This document shows, piece after piece, positions 1-8,584 of a stretch of DNA of 43,112 nt. The stretch comes from an uncultured Acetatifactor sp. (GTDB lineage Bacteria; Bacillota; Clostridia; Lachnospirales; Lachnospiraceae). The stretch lies in NCBI GenBank assembly GCA_910578185.1, contig CAJTPN010000013.1, positions 51,626 to 94,737 of the forward strand, given 5' to 3'. Under the pieces are notes generated by a model. The model worked only from the letters and a program-made list of their open reading frames with translations. It did no database searches and was not told where the DNA came from. The number at the start of each line of letters is the position of its first letter. Within the stretch, counting starts at the first letter, position 1. Made by a program: the position numbers and the translations under genes.

Positions 1-962
1 AGCTGATCTGGAAGCGATTTGCTGCCAGCCGTATGAGTGCCGCGAAGTATGAGACGACTTCGGTTAAGATCAAGGGCGGGGAGAGTCTGTTTACGGTGTC
101 GGCATCCGCTTTAAAATTTGACGGCTTTTTGAAGGTTTACAGTTCCGATGACGACAGGGAGGAGGATAACACGCTGAATGTCGGGCTGGATAAAGACAGC
201 GTGCTTTCTTTCTCAGCCTTTGAACCAAAGCAGCATTTTACACAGCCTCCCGCTCATTACACGGAGGCTTCCCTGGTGAGGACTCTGGAGGAGCTTGGCA
301 TTGGCCGTCCCAGCACATATGCGCCTACGATTACTACGATACTTGCCAGACGGTATGTGGTGAAGGAGAATAAAAATCTTTATGTGACGGAATTGGGAGA
401 GGTAGTAAACGGCATGATGAAAGAAGCCTTTCCCACCATTGTGGATGTGAATTTTACGGCGAATATGGAAGCGCTTTTGGACGGGGTGGAGGACGGCAGT
501 GTAAAGTGGAAGACGATCGTGGCCAATTTTTACCCGGATTTGGACGAGGCTGTGAAGCTGGCTGAAAAAGAGCTGGCTGAAGTTGCCATTGCGGACGAGG
601 TCAGCGATGAGGTCTGTGAAGTATGCGGCAGGCAAATGGTGATCAAATACGGACCCCACGGACGTTTCCTGGCTTGTCCTGGCTTTCCGGAGTGCCGTAA
701 TACCAAACCGTATTTTGAGAAGATAGGGGTGGCCTGTCCCAAATGCGGTAAGGATGTGGTGCTGAAAAAGACAAAAAAGGGACGGAAGTATTACGGATGT
801 ATAGATAATCCGGAATGTGATTTTATGGTGTGGCAGAAGCCTTCCGGAGAAAATTGTCCCAAATGTGGGGCGCCGCTTTTGATAAAGGGAAATAAACTGG
901 TTTGTATGGACGGAGAGTGCGGCTACAGCGCACTGCAGAAAGAAAATACGGAGAATCCATAG
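1..962 (+). CDS. topA: DNA topoisomerase I, C-terminal part (5' end outside window)
   Basis: Type IA topoisomerase that relaxes negatively supercoiled DNA. The reading frame is already open at base 3 and ends with TAG at 960-962, so only the last ~320 residues are present and the active-site Tyr lies upstream of the window. The segment holds the end of the topoisomerase central domain (IGRPSTYAPTI motif near base 300, a signature of type IA enzymes), followed by three four-cysteine zinc ribbons: CEVCG...CPGFPEC, CPKCG...CIDNPEC and CPKCG...CMDGEC. These C-terminal zinc fingers bind single-stranded DNA and are typical of bacterial TopA. It lies directly upstream of codY, as in many Firmicutes, but without the usual intervening genes. 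I see no clear intrinsic terminator after it. Confidence 0.97.
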   Translation, partial: LIWKRFAASRMSAAKYETTSVKIKGGESLFTVSASALKFDGFLKVYSSDDDREEDNTLNVGLDKDSVLSFSAFEPKQHFTQPPAHYTEASLVRTLEELGIGRPSTYAPTITTILARRYVVKENKNLYVTELGEVVNGMMKEAFPTIVDVNFTANMEALLDGVEDGSVKWKTIVANFYPDLDEAVKLAEKELAEVAIADEVSDEVCEVCGRQMVIKYGPHGRFLACPGFPECRNTKPYFEKIGVACPKCGKDVVLKKTKKGRKYYGCIDNPECDFMVWQKPSGENCPKCGAPLLIKGNKLVCMDGECGYSALQKENTENP

Positions 963-1078
963 GATATATCAGGCCGCTGATCAAGTAGTGAATGGCAATG
1001 TTTTGTAGTGACAGCTCAGCCAACTGTCTGAACTGATCGCTTTGTCAGAATTGTCCAAATAAAATAATAAATTAAACA

Positions 1079-1107
1079 TTGAAATTCTCAATTATTTGTG
1101 ATATCAT
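1079..1107 (+). promoter_or_regulatory. Predicted sigma-A promoter of codY
   Basis: TTGAAA (1079-1084) and TATCAT (1102-1107) are separated by exactly 17 bases in an AT-rich stretch between topA and codY. This is a good match to the housekeeping consensus and would give a leader of about 120 nt before codY. No convincing CodY box was found over it. Confidence 0.6.
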
Positions 1108-1234
1108 GAGTGAGGATTCATTTATGCAGAAGTAATTATATATTTTTGGTTTGCTTGGCACGGTGGTGCGTAGCGGCCGGATCCTGTGGCTTGGCTCCGC
1201 GTTTGTAATAATAACAAAGAACGGAGGAATCGGT

Positions 1235-2020
1235 ATGGGCAGTGTACAGCTTCTAGATAAGACCAGAAAGATCGGTAAGCTGCTGCATAATAACAATTCC
1301 AGCAAGGTGGTTTTCAACGACATCTGTGAGGTAATGTGTGGAATTGTGAGTTCTAATGTGCAGGTGATCAGTCGTAAGGGAAAGGTGTTGGGTGTTGCAA
1401 AACTGGAGGGGGTTGACTCCATCAATGAGCTGATTGACGAGGGCGTGGGCGGTTTTATTGATTCCATGCTGAATGAAAGGCTGTTGGGCGTTCTCTCCAC
1501 AAAAGAAAATGTAAATTTGGCGACGCTGGGTTTTGAAAGTCAGGATATTAAAAAGTTTCAGGCAATTATTACACCGATTGAAATTGCCGGTGAGCGGCTG
1601 GGGACATTGTTTATATATAAATGTGACGCCCAGTACGACATTGATGACATTATTTTGTGTGAGTACGGAACTACCGTTGTGGGGCTGGAGATGCTTCGGG
1701 CGGTAAATGAGGAGAGCGCCGAGGAAAACCGTAAGGTTGCGGTGGTAAAGTCAGCGATCAGCACGCTTTCTTTTTCCGAGATGGAGGCAATCACACATAT
1801 TTTTGAGGAATTGAACGGGATGGAGGGAATTTTGGTGGCAAGCAAGATTGCGGACAGGGTGGGAATTACCCGCTCCGTGATTGTCAATGCTTTGAGAAAG
1901 TTTGAGAGCGCAGGCGTGATTGAATCCCGGTCTTCTGGTATGAAGGGTACTTATATTAAAGTGCTGAACGATGTGGTTTTTGATGAGATTGCGGAGCTTA
2001 AGCGTCAAAGCCAACGTTGA
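1235..2020 (+). CDS. codY: GTP-sensing global transcriptional repressor CodY
   Basis: CodY is the DNA-binding regulator of Firmicutes that senses GTP and branched-chain amino acids and controls metabolism, motility and often virulence. From the ATG at 1235 the protein has 261 residues, the family's usual length (about 259). The N-terminal GAF ligand domain (residues ~1-155) is followed by a winged helix-turn-helix containing ASKIADRVGITRSVIVNALR, which is nearly identical to B. subtilis CodY, and ESRSSGMKGTYIKVLN. The frame is open further upstream to 1151, but 1235 is chosen because GGAGG (1223-1227) lies 7 bases before it and the alignment begins there. It sits between topA and the flagellar genes as in B. 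subtilis, but here it has its own promoter and terminator, so it appears to be transcribed independently of flgB. Confidence 0.97.
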   Translation: MGSVQLLDKTRKIGKLLHNNNSSKVVFNDICEVMCGIVSSNVQVISRKGKVLGVAKLEGVDSINELIDEGVGGFIDSMLNERLLGVLSTKENVNLATLGFESQDIKKFQAIITPIEIAGERLGTLFIYKCDAQYDIDDIILCEYGTTVVGLEMLRAVNEESAEENRKVAVVKSAISTLSFSEMEAITHIFEELNGMEGILVASKIADRVGITRSVIVNALRKFESAGVIESRSSGMKGTYIKVLNDVVFDEIAELKRQSQR

Positions 2021-2076
2021 TGTACTGTTGAAAATGTAATATGGACAAATGGATTTGGAACAAGAGAACTGTCTGT

Positions 2077-2111
2077 AAAAGGATTTATTGAATTGACAAT
2101 AAATCCTTTTT
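2077..2111 (+). terminator. Intrinsic terminator of codY
   Basis: A perfect 14-bp inverted repeat, AAAAGGATTTATTG (2077-2090) and CAATAAATCCTTTT (2097-2110), has a 6-nt loop and ends in five Ts. It lies 56 bases after the codY stop and separates codY transcription from the flagellar operon. Confidence 0.88.
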
Positions 2112-2166
2112 GCATATTACTCATATAGGAAATTTTTACCATATAATGTGATTTTTTATATTTCTT

Positions 2167-2206
2167 AAACAATATCTATTGTTTTTTTACCAAAAAACAT
2201 TATAAT
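2167..2206 (+). promoter_or_regulatory. Predicted sigma-A promoter of the fla/che operon with overlapping palindrome
   Basis: TTGTTT (2179-2184) and TATAAT (2201-2206) with a 16-base spacer form a credible promoter about 110 bases before flgB. The -35 overlaps the inverted repeat AAACAAT-ATCT-ATTGTTT (2167-2184), and the spacer holds GTTTTTT-TACC-AAAAAAC (2181-2198). Both could be operator sites. A second -10-like TATAAT lies at 2142-2147 without a good -35. The regulator is not identifiable from sequence. Confidence 0.6.
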
Positions 2207-2318
2207 AGAAAAGTGTAAAGGTGGAAATCACTGCTTATAGGCAGTCATTTTGAGTTGTACATAAAAGCGTGTTCGCATAGAATAGGGGAATAAATATCAG
2301 GGAAGAAAGGAAGATAGG

Positions 2319-2708
2319 ATGTTTCAGTCAAGTGTATTTAATTATGTAGATGTGTTGGATAAGGCTATGGATGCCAGCTGGCTCCGCAACGAGGCAATCT
2401 CCAACAATATTTCCAATGCCACAACACCGGGTTATAAGAGACAGGATGTGGCATTTGAGTCTGTTCTGAAGAGGGCAATGGGCAGCAGGCGCTATGAGCC
2501 TACGGATTTCAAGGTGGCCAAAGCTTTAAACAAGTCTCTAAGGCCAAGGGTTTATACCGAATATGAAAGCCTTTCATATCGCCTTGACAAGAACAATGAG
2601 GATATAGAGACGGAAAATGTCATGCTTGCAGCTAACCAGCTCAAGTATCAGGGACTTTTTGACAGCATGAAACAGGAGTTTACCAATTTGCAGGCAGTTA
2701 TGAAATAA
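2319..2708 (+). CDS. flgB: Flagellar basal-body proximal rod protein FlgB
   Basis: FlgB forms part of the proximal rod that links the MS ring to the distal rod; it is exported by the flagellar type III system and lacks a cleaved signal. The 129-residue length is normal. The N-terminus carries the axial-protein motif NEAISNNISNATTPGYKRQD (residues ~23-42), shared by rod and hook proteins. The C-terminal helix (ENVMLAANQLKYQGLFDSM) is typical of FlgB. The ATG at 2319 follows AAAGGAAG (2306-2313). It is the first gene of the operon after the 298-base codY-flgB gap. Confidence 0.96.
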   Translation: MFQSSVFNYVDVLDKAMDASWLRNEAISNNISNATTPGYKRQDVAFESVLKRAMGSRRYEPTDFKVAKALNKSLRPRVYTEYESLSYRLDKNNEDIETENVMLAANQLKYQGLFDSMKQEFTNLQAVMK

Positions 2709-2771
2709 TGTTTTGTGATATGGGGCGGGCATCCGGAACCCAGGACAAAATGAAAATAGGAGATAAAGATT

Positions 2772-3221
2772 ATGAGTATGTTTTCGGCTTTTAATATCAA
2801 CGCATCCGGTATGACAGCACAGAGATATCGCATGGATATCATTTCAGAAAATGTGGCGAATGCCAATACGACCCGTACCGCAGACGGTACGGCATATCGC
2901 AGGAAGATCGTTACTTTTGAGGAAAAGGGAGGGCAGACCTCTTTCAGTCGTATTTTGGGGCAGGCGGCATACAGCCACGGCTATTCCGGAAGAGGGGTAA
3001 AGGTTTCGGGCGTTTATGAGGACTTTAAGACTCCTATGAATATGGTTTATGATCCTTCTCACCCTGATGCGGATGAAAATGGTTATGTGACAGGTCCCAA
3101 TGTAAATATTATTACAGAGATGACAAATATGATTGACGCCAGCCGTGCGTGGGAGGCAAACTCAACGGCGTTTAACGCAAGTAAGACCATTGCTTTAAAA
3201 GGCCTGGAAATGAATACCTGA
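2772..3221 (+). CDS. flgC: Flagellar basal-body rod protein FlgC
   Basis: FlgC is the second proximal rod protein, polymerising next to FlgB. It has 149 residues, as expected. The N-terminal axial motif (FNINASGMTAQRYRMDIISE, then NVANANTTRT) and the C-terminal half (NVNIITEMTNMIDASRAWEA) match the flagellar rod family; the C-terminal helix mediates axial packing. AGGAG at 2758-2762 precedes the ATG. It is 63 bases after flgB, in the conserved order flgB-flgC-fliE. Confidence 0.96.
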   Translation: MSMFSAFNINASGMTAQRYRMDIISENVANANTTRTADGTAYRRKIVTFEEKGGQTSFSRILGQAAYSHGYSGRGVKVSGVYEDFKTPMNMVYDPSHPDADENGYVTGPNVNIITEMTNMIDASRAWEANSTAFNASKTIALKGLEMNT

Positions 3222-3328
3222 CGAATGGCTGCCCGGATTGGATAGGGGCTGTGTCATGAGGGGAAGTATGTGAAGAATCATTTGAGGCATGTTCCGGTGG
3301 GAATGTGTTCGGGAAAGGCAGGATTGAC

Positions 3329-3664
3329 ATGGATTTATCATCTATTACAGGAGTTCGCGGTGTCTCCGGACTGGATTCCGCAGAGAGGATCTCCTCTCTG
3401 ACAGGTGCGTTAAAAAAGGACGGTAAGGTGGAGGGAACGCTCTTTGACTCCTTTTTGAATGCGGCAATCGACAATATAAAGACTACCAATGATTATCTTT
3501 CCAAGGCGGAGGATGAGAAGATAAAGTTTGCACTGGGGCAGACGGAGAATACACATGACTTGACCATTGCCATGCAGAAAGCTTCGGCGGCATTGCAATA
3601 TACGGTTTCCATCCGGGATAAGCTGATGGAAGCTTATAAAGAAATAATGCAGATGCAGATATAA
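3329..3664 (+). CDS. fliE: Flagellar hook-basal body protein FliE
   Basis: FliE joins the MS ring to the rod and is needed early for export gate function. From ATG 3329 the protein is 111 residues, close to the usual ~105. The conserved core is LFDSFLNAAIDNIKTTNDYL and the C-terminal helix ENTHDLTIAMQKASAALQYT, ending in IRDKLMEAYKEIMQMQI. An in-frame GTG at 3305 would add eight residues, but 3329 fits the family start and has a purine-rich site (AAGGCAGGA) just upstream. It follows flgC and precedes fliF, the standard order. Confidence 0.93.
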   Translation: MDLSSITGVRGVSGLDSAERISSLTGALKKDGKVEGTLFDSFLNAAIDNIKTTNDYLSKAEDEKIKFALGQTENTHDLTIAMQKASAALQYTVSIRDKLMEAYKEIMQMQI

Positions 3665-3703
3665 CTGCGGCTTAAAATAAGAAATGACTAGGGGAGAAAT
3701 ACC

Positions 3704-5311
3704 ATGGCTGACAAGCTGAAAGAGATACCAGGAAAAATACTGGAATGGTGGAAGAAATTTACCAATAAACAAAGAACCATTATCGTTGCAATCGTTGCAG
3801 TGGTGATTTTTACCTTTGTGATAATCATATATGCTTTCACTAGGCCTCAATACACGCATCTCAATACGTTCAGTGACAGGAAAGAAGCTGCGGCAGTGAT
3901 TGATATTCTGAATGAAGCGGGTATCACCCATAAAGAGTCGGCGGATCTGCAGACCATTGAGGTGCTGACCGGTCAGATTTCCCAAGCAAATTACGCGATG
4001 GCTGCAGCGGGTTATGTGCCTGATTCGCTGAAGATGAGCGATTTTGTAAAGGGCGGCATGTCCGTTACGTCTTGGGAGCAGCAGAGGCAGTTTGAGGAAT
4101 ATCTGGGGGAAAAGATGGCGATGATGTTCAGATCGCTTTCTTTTGTCAGGGATGCCAAGGTGAGCGTAACGCTGGCGGATCAGACGGGGACTTTGTGGGC
4201 ACAGCAAAACAGTGACGATTCTACGGCATATATACAGCTCTCGCTTTCCGGCACATGCTCTTCTGCCAATGCTACGGCGATTGCCCGGTCTGCGGCTACT
4301 GTGATTGGAAACGCCACCACGGCTAATATTACCATTATAGATTATGACGGCAATCTGTTGTTTGCCGGGGGCGATGATTACTCTCCGGCGGCAAGTGCAA
4401 ACTCCCTTCAGGAGCTGCAGGAGCAGGCTCAGATCACTGCGGAGAATCAGACAAGAAGGGTGCTGCTTGGAACGAATCAGTACAGCACCATTGACGTCAA
4501 GATACATTATCAACTGGATTACGCTACATACGAGAATAAGGTAAAAGAATATTACGCCAATAACGGCATGACCCAGGGACTTACGGATTATGAAATTCTG
4601 TTTAATTCCAGTGGGGTCAACAGTGTGGCGGGAACACCGGGGACGGATTCCAATGGCAATGATATTACGGATTATGATAATCCGGATTATGGTTCCAGCG
4701 AAAATGAAGAAACCGAAGAGGAGCGGCATTATCTGCCCAATACGTCGGAGAAGAATATTTTGATTCCTGCAGGCGTCATCGACTATACGAACTCTTCCAT
4801 GGCAATTTCGATGATTACGCGCCGTGAGTATTATGAGGATACCGTAAAGAACCAGGGGCTTTTGGCAGGTATTACATGGGAACAGTTTAAAGAGGAACAT
4901 CGGGAGGATGTTCGCAGGGACGTAGATGAGGAACTCTACCAAATGGCCTGCGCGGCAACAGGCATCAGTCGGGATAAGATTGTTATCATTTCCTATGAGA
5001 CGCCGATTTTCTATGACAGTCCCGGATTAAATATCAGCACCACGGATGTACTGAGTATTGTGATGATCGTTTTGATCCTGTTGCTGCTTGGGTTTGTGGT
5101 ATTGCGCAGCATGGGGACCAGAAATCGTGCTGCGGAGGAGGAAGAGTTATCGGTGGAAGGAATGTTGCAGTCCACGCCTGAGACTACCATGGAAGATATT
5201 GATGTGGAAGCCAAGTCCGAAACGCGTAAGCTGATAGAGAAGTTTGTGGATGAAAATCCGGAAGCGGCGGCAAATCTGCTGCGTAACTGGTTGACTGAGG
5301 ATTGGAGTTAG
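3704..5311 (+). CDS. fliF: Flagellar M-ring protein FliF
   Basis: FliF builds the MS ring in the cytoplasmic membrane, the scaffold for rotor and export gate. The 535-residue protein has two membrane helices (~25-45 and ~448-468) flanking a large periplasmic region. The first part is the YscJ/FliF ring-building domain (tandem RBM folds, residues ~46-220). An acidic low-complexity loop (around TEEERHYLP) interrupts the ring-building region 3, as in other FliF. The C-terminal tail LIEKFVDENPEAAANLLRNW is the classic FliG-binding segment. GGGGAG precedes the ATG. The gene lies 39 bases after fliE and 13 bases before fliG. Confidence 0.96.
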   Translation: MADKLKEIPGKILEWWKKFTNKQRTIIVAIVAVVIFTFVIIIYAFTRPQYTHLNTFSDRKEAAAVIDILNEAGITHKESADLQTIEVLTGQISQANYAMAAAGYVPDSLKMSDFVKGGMSVTSWEQQRQFEEYLGEKMAMMFRSLSFVRDAKVSVTLADQTGTLWAQQNSDDSTAYIQLSLSGTCSSANATAIARSAATVIGNATTANITIIDYDGNLLFAGGDDYSPAASANSLQELQEQAQITAENQTRRVLLGTNQYSTIDVKIHYQLDYATYENKVKEYYANNGMTQGLTDYEILFNSSGVNSVAGTPGTDSNGNDITDYDNPDYGSSENEETEEERHYLPNTSEKNILIPAGVIDYTNSSMAISMITRREYYEDTVKNQGLLAGITWEQFKEEHREDVRRDVDEELYQMACAATGISRDKIVIISYETPIFYDSPGLNISTTDVLSIVMIVLILLLLGFVVLRSMGTRNRAAEEEELSVEGMLQSTPETTMEDIDVEAKSETRKLIEKFVDENPEAAANLLRNWLTEDWS

Positions 5312-5324
5312 AGAGGGGACATAA

Positions 5325-6347
5325 ATGGCAAAGAGTTCAGCAAAGGACGAAGGGATTCGGGGAGTTCAGAAGGCGGCGATTCTTCTGATCTCTTTAGGGC
5401 CGGAGCGTTCTGCCGGTATATTTAAGCATTTAAAAGAGGATGAAATAGAAGAACTGACATTGGAAATTGCCAATACCAGAAGTGTTACACCTCAGGTAAA
5501 GGAAGATGTCATAAATGAATTTTATGAGGTCTGTTTGGCACAGCAGTATATCGCGGAAGGGGGTATCGGTTACGCGAAGGATCTGTTGGAGAAGGCTTTG
5601 GGGTCGGAGAAAGCTATGGATGTCATCGGCAAGCTGACGGCATCCCTGCAGGTAAAACCTTTCGAGTTTGTGCGTAAGACGGATGCCACACAGATTATAA
5701 ACTTTATCCAGGATGAACATCCTCAGACCATCGCCTTGATTTTGTCCTATCTGGCGCCGGCACAGTCGGCATTGGTTATTTCTTCGCTGCCTCCTGAGAG
5801 ACAGGCGGATGTGGCGAAACGTATTGCGGTCATGGACCGAACCAGTCCCGATGTGATCAAGGAGGTGGAGAAGGTGCTGGAAGCCAAGCTGGCAAACCTT
5901 GTAAATCAGGATTATACCATTATCGGCGGTGTGGACGCGGTGGTGGAGATCCTGAACACGGTGGACCGGGGAACGGAACGTCATATCATGGAAACCCTGG
6001 AAATCGACGAGCCGGAATTGGCGGACGAGATCAGGAAAAAGATGTTCGTGTTCGAAGATATTCTGCTTTTGGACGACAGGGCGATCCAGCGTGTGCTGCG
6101 TGAGGTGGACAACAACGATATGGCCGTTGCTCTTAAGGTGGCCAATGAGGATGTGAAGAATGCAATCTTTAACAACATGTCCAAGCGTCTCGCGGTTATG
6201 ATTCAGGAAGATATGGAATTTATGGGACCTGTACGTATGAAAGATGTGGAAGAAGCGCAGCAGAAGATTGTCAATGTGATCCGGAAACTTGAAGATACAG
6301 GTGAGATTGTGATTTCCAGAGGCGGAGGTGACGAGATTGTTGTCTAG
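5325..6347 (+). CDS. fliG: Flagellar motor switch protein FliG
   Basis: FliG is the rotor protein that binds FliF through its N-domain, FliM through its middle domain and the stator through its C-domain to create torque. The 340-residue length is standard. Visible landmarks are the middle-domain EHPQTIA motif (around residue 130) and the C-terminal charged torque helix (DDRAIQRVLREVDNNDMAVA), followed by MSKRLAVMIQEDMEFMGPVR. The coding region ends 10 bases past the probable fliH start, so translation of the two is probably coupled. Confidence 0.97.
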   Translation: MAKSSAKDEGIRGVQKAAILLISLGPERSAGIFKHLKEDEIEELTLEIANTRSVTPQVKEDVINEFYEVCLAQQYIAEGGIGYAKDLLEKALGSEKAMDVIGKLTASLQVKPFEFVRKTDATQIINFIQDEHPQTIALILSYLAPAQSALVISSLPPERQADVAKRIAVMDRTSPDVIKEVEKVLEAKLANLVNQDYTIIGGVDAVVEILNTVDRGTERHIMETLEIDEPELADEIRKKMFVFEDILLLDDRAIQRVLREVDNNDMAVALKVANEDVKNAIFNNMSKRLAVMIQEDMEFMGPVRMKDVEEAQQKIVNVIRKLEDTGEIVISRGGGDEIVV

Positions 6348-7158
6348 GAATCTGGTCAAACAGATGTATATGGTGGCTCAGGAGGAAGAAAAGAGAGTCA
6401 TTGACAATAATGCATTGGTCAGAAAACGAATCGGAGAGCTTTCTTCGGGAGAGTTTGTGTCAGGGCTTGGAGCGGAAACCTTGGACGTGTCGCTGGAGGA
6501 AGGCTCCGGCAATGTCATCAAGGCCAGGGAGGATGCCAATGCTGTTTTGGAGCAGGCACGAAATGAAGCTCAGACTATATTAAACGAGGCACGTACAAGT
6601 GCGATACATATGCAGGAGCAAGCGATTGCAAAGGCGGAGACTGAGAAGACGCAGATTTTGAGTCAGGCGAGACAGCAGGGGTATGAGGAAGGACTTTCCA
6701 AAGCGAAGGCAGAAATTGAGGCAAAAGAACGGGAATTTCAGGAGAAAGCCCGTCAGATAGAAGAGGCATATCAGCAGCAGATTGATGTGCTGGAGCCGCA
6801 GTTTATAGATACGATTACAGGTATCTATGAATATATTTTTCATGTGGAGCTTGGCGCTTATCGTGACATTTTAGTACATTTGATTTCAACCACCATACGA
6901 AAGCTGGAGGGAAGTCATGACTTTATGATTCATGTGTCCAGAGAAGATTACCCTTATGTCAGCATGCAGAAGAAGCAGATGTTGTCGGGATCCGTTTCCG
7001 GAAATTGTAATGTGGATGTGATGGAGGATGGGGCTTTAGAGAAGAACCAGTGCATGATTGAGACGGAAAGCGGTATTTATGACTGTGGATTGGGGACACA
7101 GCTGTCGGAGCTGACAAGAAAATTACGGTTGTTATCCTGGTCAAAACAGAATGGGTGA
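6337..7158 (+). CDS. fliH: Flagellar assembly protein FliH (export ATPase regulator)
   Basis: FliH is a stalk-like cytoplasmic protein that dimerises, binds and restrains the FliI ATPase and docks it at the C ring. The product is ~273 residues, with a long charged coiled coil (residues ~60-155, rich in Glu/Lys/Ala/Gln) and a compact C-terminal FliH/V-ATPase E-subunit-like domain. The start is uncertain. GGAGG (6324-6328) is best spaced for TTG at 6337; TTG at 6340 and GTG at 6328 are alternatives. It overlaps the end of fliG, and its stop overlaps the fliI start by four bases (GTGA), the signature of tightly coupled translation. Confidence 0.88.
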   Translation: MLSRNLVKQMYMVAQEEEKRVIDNNALVRKRIGELSSGEFVSGLGAETLDVSLEEGSGNVIKAREDANAVLEQARNEAQTILNEARTSAIHMQEQAIAKAETEKTQILSQARQQGYEEGLSKAKAEIEAKEREFQEKARQIEEAYQQQIDVLEPQFIDTITGIYEYIFHVELGAYRDILVHLISTTIRKLEGSHDFMIHVSREDYPYVSMQKKQMLSGSVSGNCNVDVMEDGALEKNQCMIETESGIYDCGLGTQLSELTRKLRLLSWSKQNG

Positions 7159-8552
7159 TCAGCAAACCTCATTTTTATGGTCAGAAATTTAGGGACGACA
7201 GGATCAGAACGGAAGTTCTTGGGAGGATTGATTGCTTGCGTGTACTGAATGTGGATTTTACAAAGTACAATAGAATATCAGAACAGACTTTTTACAGAAA
7301 AAAAGGTAAGGTGGTCAATGTGGTGGGGCTGACCATCGAGTCTTCCGGACCTGATGCCCGGCTTGGCGATATATGCGAGATTACGCCGGAGGGAGAAGGG
7401 GACAGGCAGCCCATAAAGGCGGAAGTAGTGGGGTTTAAGGATAAGAAGACGCTGCTGATGCCCTATGATTCCGTGGACGGGATCGGTCTGGGATGCATCG
7501 TGGAAAATACGGGGGTTCCCCTGCAGGTTCTGGTCAGCGATTCTCTGCTTGGCAAGACATTGGACGGCATGGGGCATCCGGTAGATGGCACACGTTTTGA
7601 CGGAATTCCTTATCTGGTGGAGGCGGCTCCGCCGGATCCCATGAGCAGAAAAATTATTGATACAGTGCTTCCTTTGGGCGTGAAGGCGGTGGACGGATTG
7701 ATAACCGTTGGCAAAGGTCAGCGTATTGGAATCTTTGCGGGGTCAGGTGTGGGAAAATCCACTCTTATGGGGATGTTTGCCAGGAATACCAAGGCGGATA
7801 TCAATGTGATTGCCCTGATCGGAGAGCGAGGCAGGGAAGTTCGGGAGTTTATTGAACGCGACCTGGGGGTGGAAGGCATGAAGCGCTCCGTTGTTGTGGT
7901 GGCCACTTCCGACAGGCCGGCTTTGGAGAGGAATAAAGCGGCGAAGACCGCCACGGCAATTGCGGAATATTTCAGAGATCAGGGAAAAGATGTTCTTTTG
8001 ATGATGGATTCGCTGACACGTTTTTCCATGGCCCAGCGGGAGATCGGTCTTGCCAGCGGAGAGCCTCCTGTGACCCGGGGATATCCGCCCAGCGTGTATT
8101 CCGAGATGCCGAAGCTTTTGGAACGGGCCGGCTGTGCGGCCAAAGGTTCAATCACAGGACTGTATACGGTGCTTGTGGACGGAGACGACTTTAACGAACC
8201 GATCACGGATACGGCACGAAGTATCCTGGATGGTCATATTATGTTGGATAGGAAACTGGGGCATAAGAATCACTATCCAGCCATCGATATTTTGCAGAGT
8301 ATTTCCAGGTGTATGAGCCAGATTGCCGATAAGGAACATAAGCAGGCGGCGGGTAAGTTGAAGAATGTGCTTGCAACTTACAATGAGGCGGAAGATCTGA
8401 TCAACATCGGAGCATATAAAAGCGGAAGTAATCCGTCAATTGATTATGCAATTTCCAAGATCGATGCGGTGAACGGATTCTTGTGTCAGAATGTGGAAGA
8501 AAAGTTCAGCTTTGAAGAAAGTGTCGCCATGCTTCAGAGATTGTTTGTGTGA
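7155..8552 (+). CDS. fliI: Flagellum-specific export ATPase FliI
   Basis: FliI is the hexameric ATPase that unloads and feeds export substrates to the flagellar type III gate; it is related to F1-ATPase beta subunits. The 465-residue protein has a Walker A at residues 196-203 (GSGVGKST, Lys201), Walker B in DVLLMMDSLTRFSMAQREIG, and the T3SS ATPase signature PPVTRGYPPSVYSEMPKLLE. The GTG start overlaps the fliH stop and has no strong ribosome site of its own, consistent with coupling. The N-terminus is roughly 25 residues longer than that of B. subtilis FliI, so a later start cannot be excluded. Confidence 0.96.
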   Translation: MISKPHFYGQKFRDDRIRTEVLGRIDCLRVLNVDFTKYNRISEQTFYRKKGKVVNVVGLTIESSGPDARLGDICEITPEGEGDRQPIKAEVVGFKDKKTLLMPYDSVDGIGLGCIVENTGVPLQVLVSDSLLGKTLDGMGHPVDGTRFDGIPYLVEAAPPDPMSRKIIDTVLPLGVKAVDGLITVGKGQRIGIFAGSGVGKSTLMGMFARNTKADINVIALIGERGREVREFIERDLGVEGMKRSVVVVATSDRPALERNKAAKTATAIAEYFRDQGKDVLLMMDSLTRFSMAQREIGLASGEPPVTRGYPPSVYSEMPKLLERAGCAAKGSITGLYTVLVDGDDFNEPITDTARSILDGHIMLDRKLGHKNHYPAIDILQSISRCMSQIADKEHKQAAGKLKNVLATYNEAEDLINIGAYKSGSNPSIDYAISKIDAVNGFLCQNVEEKFSFEESVAMLQRLFV

Positions 8553-8584
8553 GGGCCGGACGAAGCGGCTGAGGAGGAGCGGAT

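Noticed and set aside
1151..1234. Longer codY from an upstream start
   Set aside because: It would add 28 residues not found in CodY, and GGAGG is positioned for ATG 1235.
3410..4942. Very long open frame (510 codons) on the minus strand, opposite fliE/fliF
   Set aside because: It lies fully antisense to conserved fliE-fliF, encodes no recognisable domain and arises from codon bias of the real genes.
5430..6359. 309-codon minus-strand frame opposite fliG
   Set aside because: A shadow of fliG; His/Leu/Arg-rich low-quality translation without any known motif.
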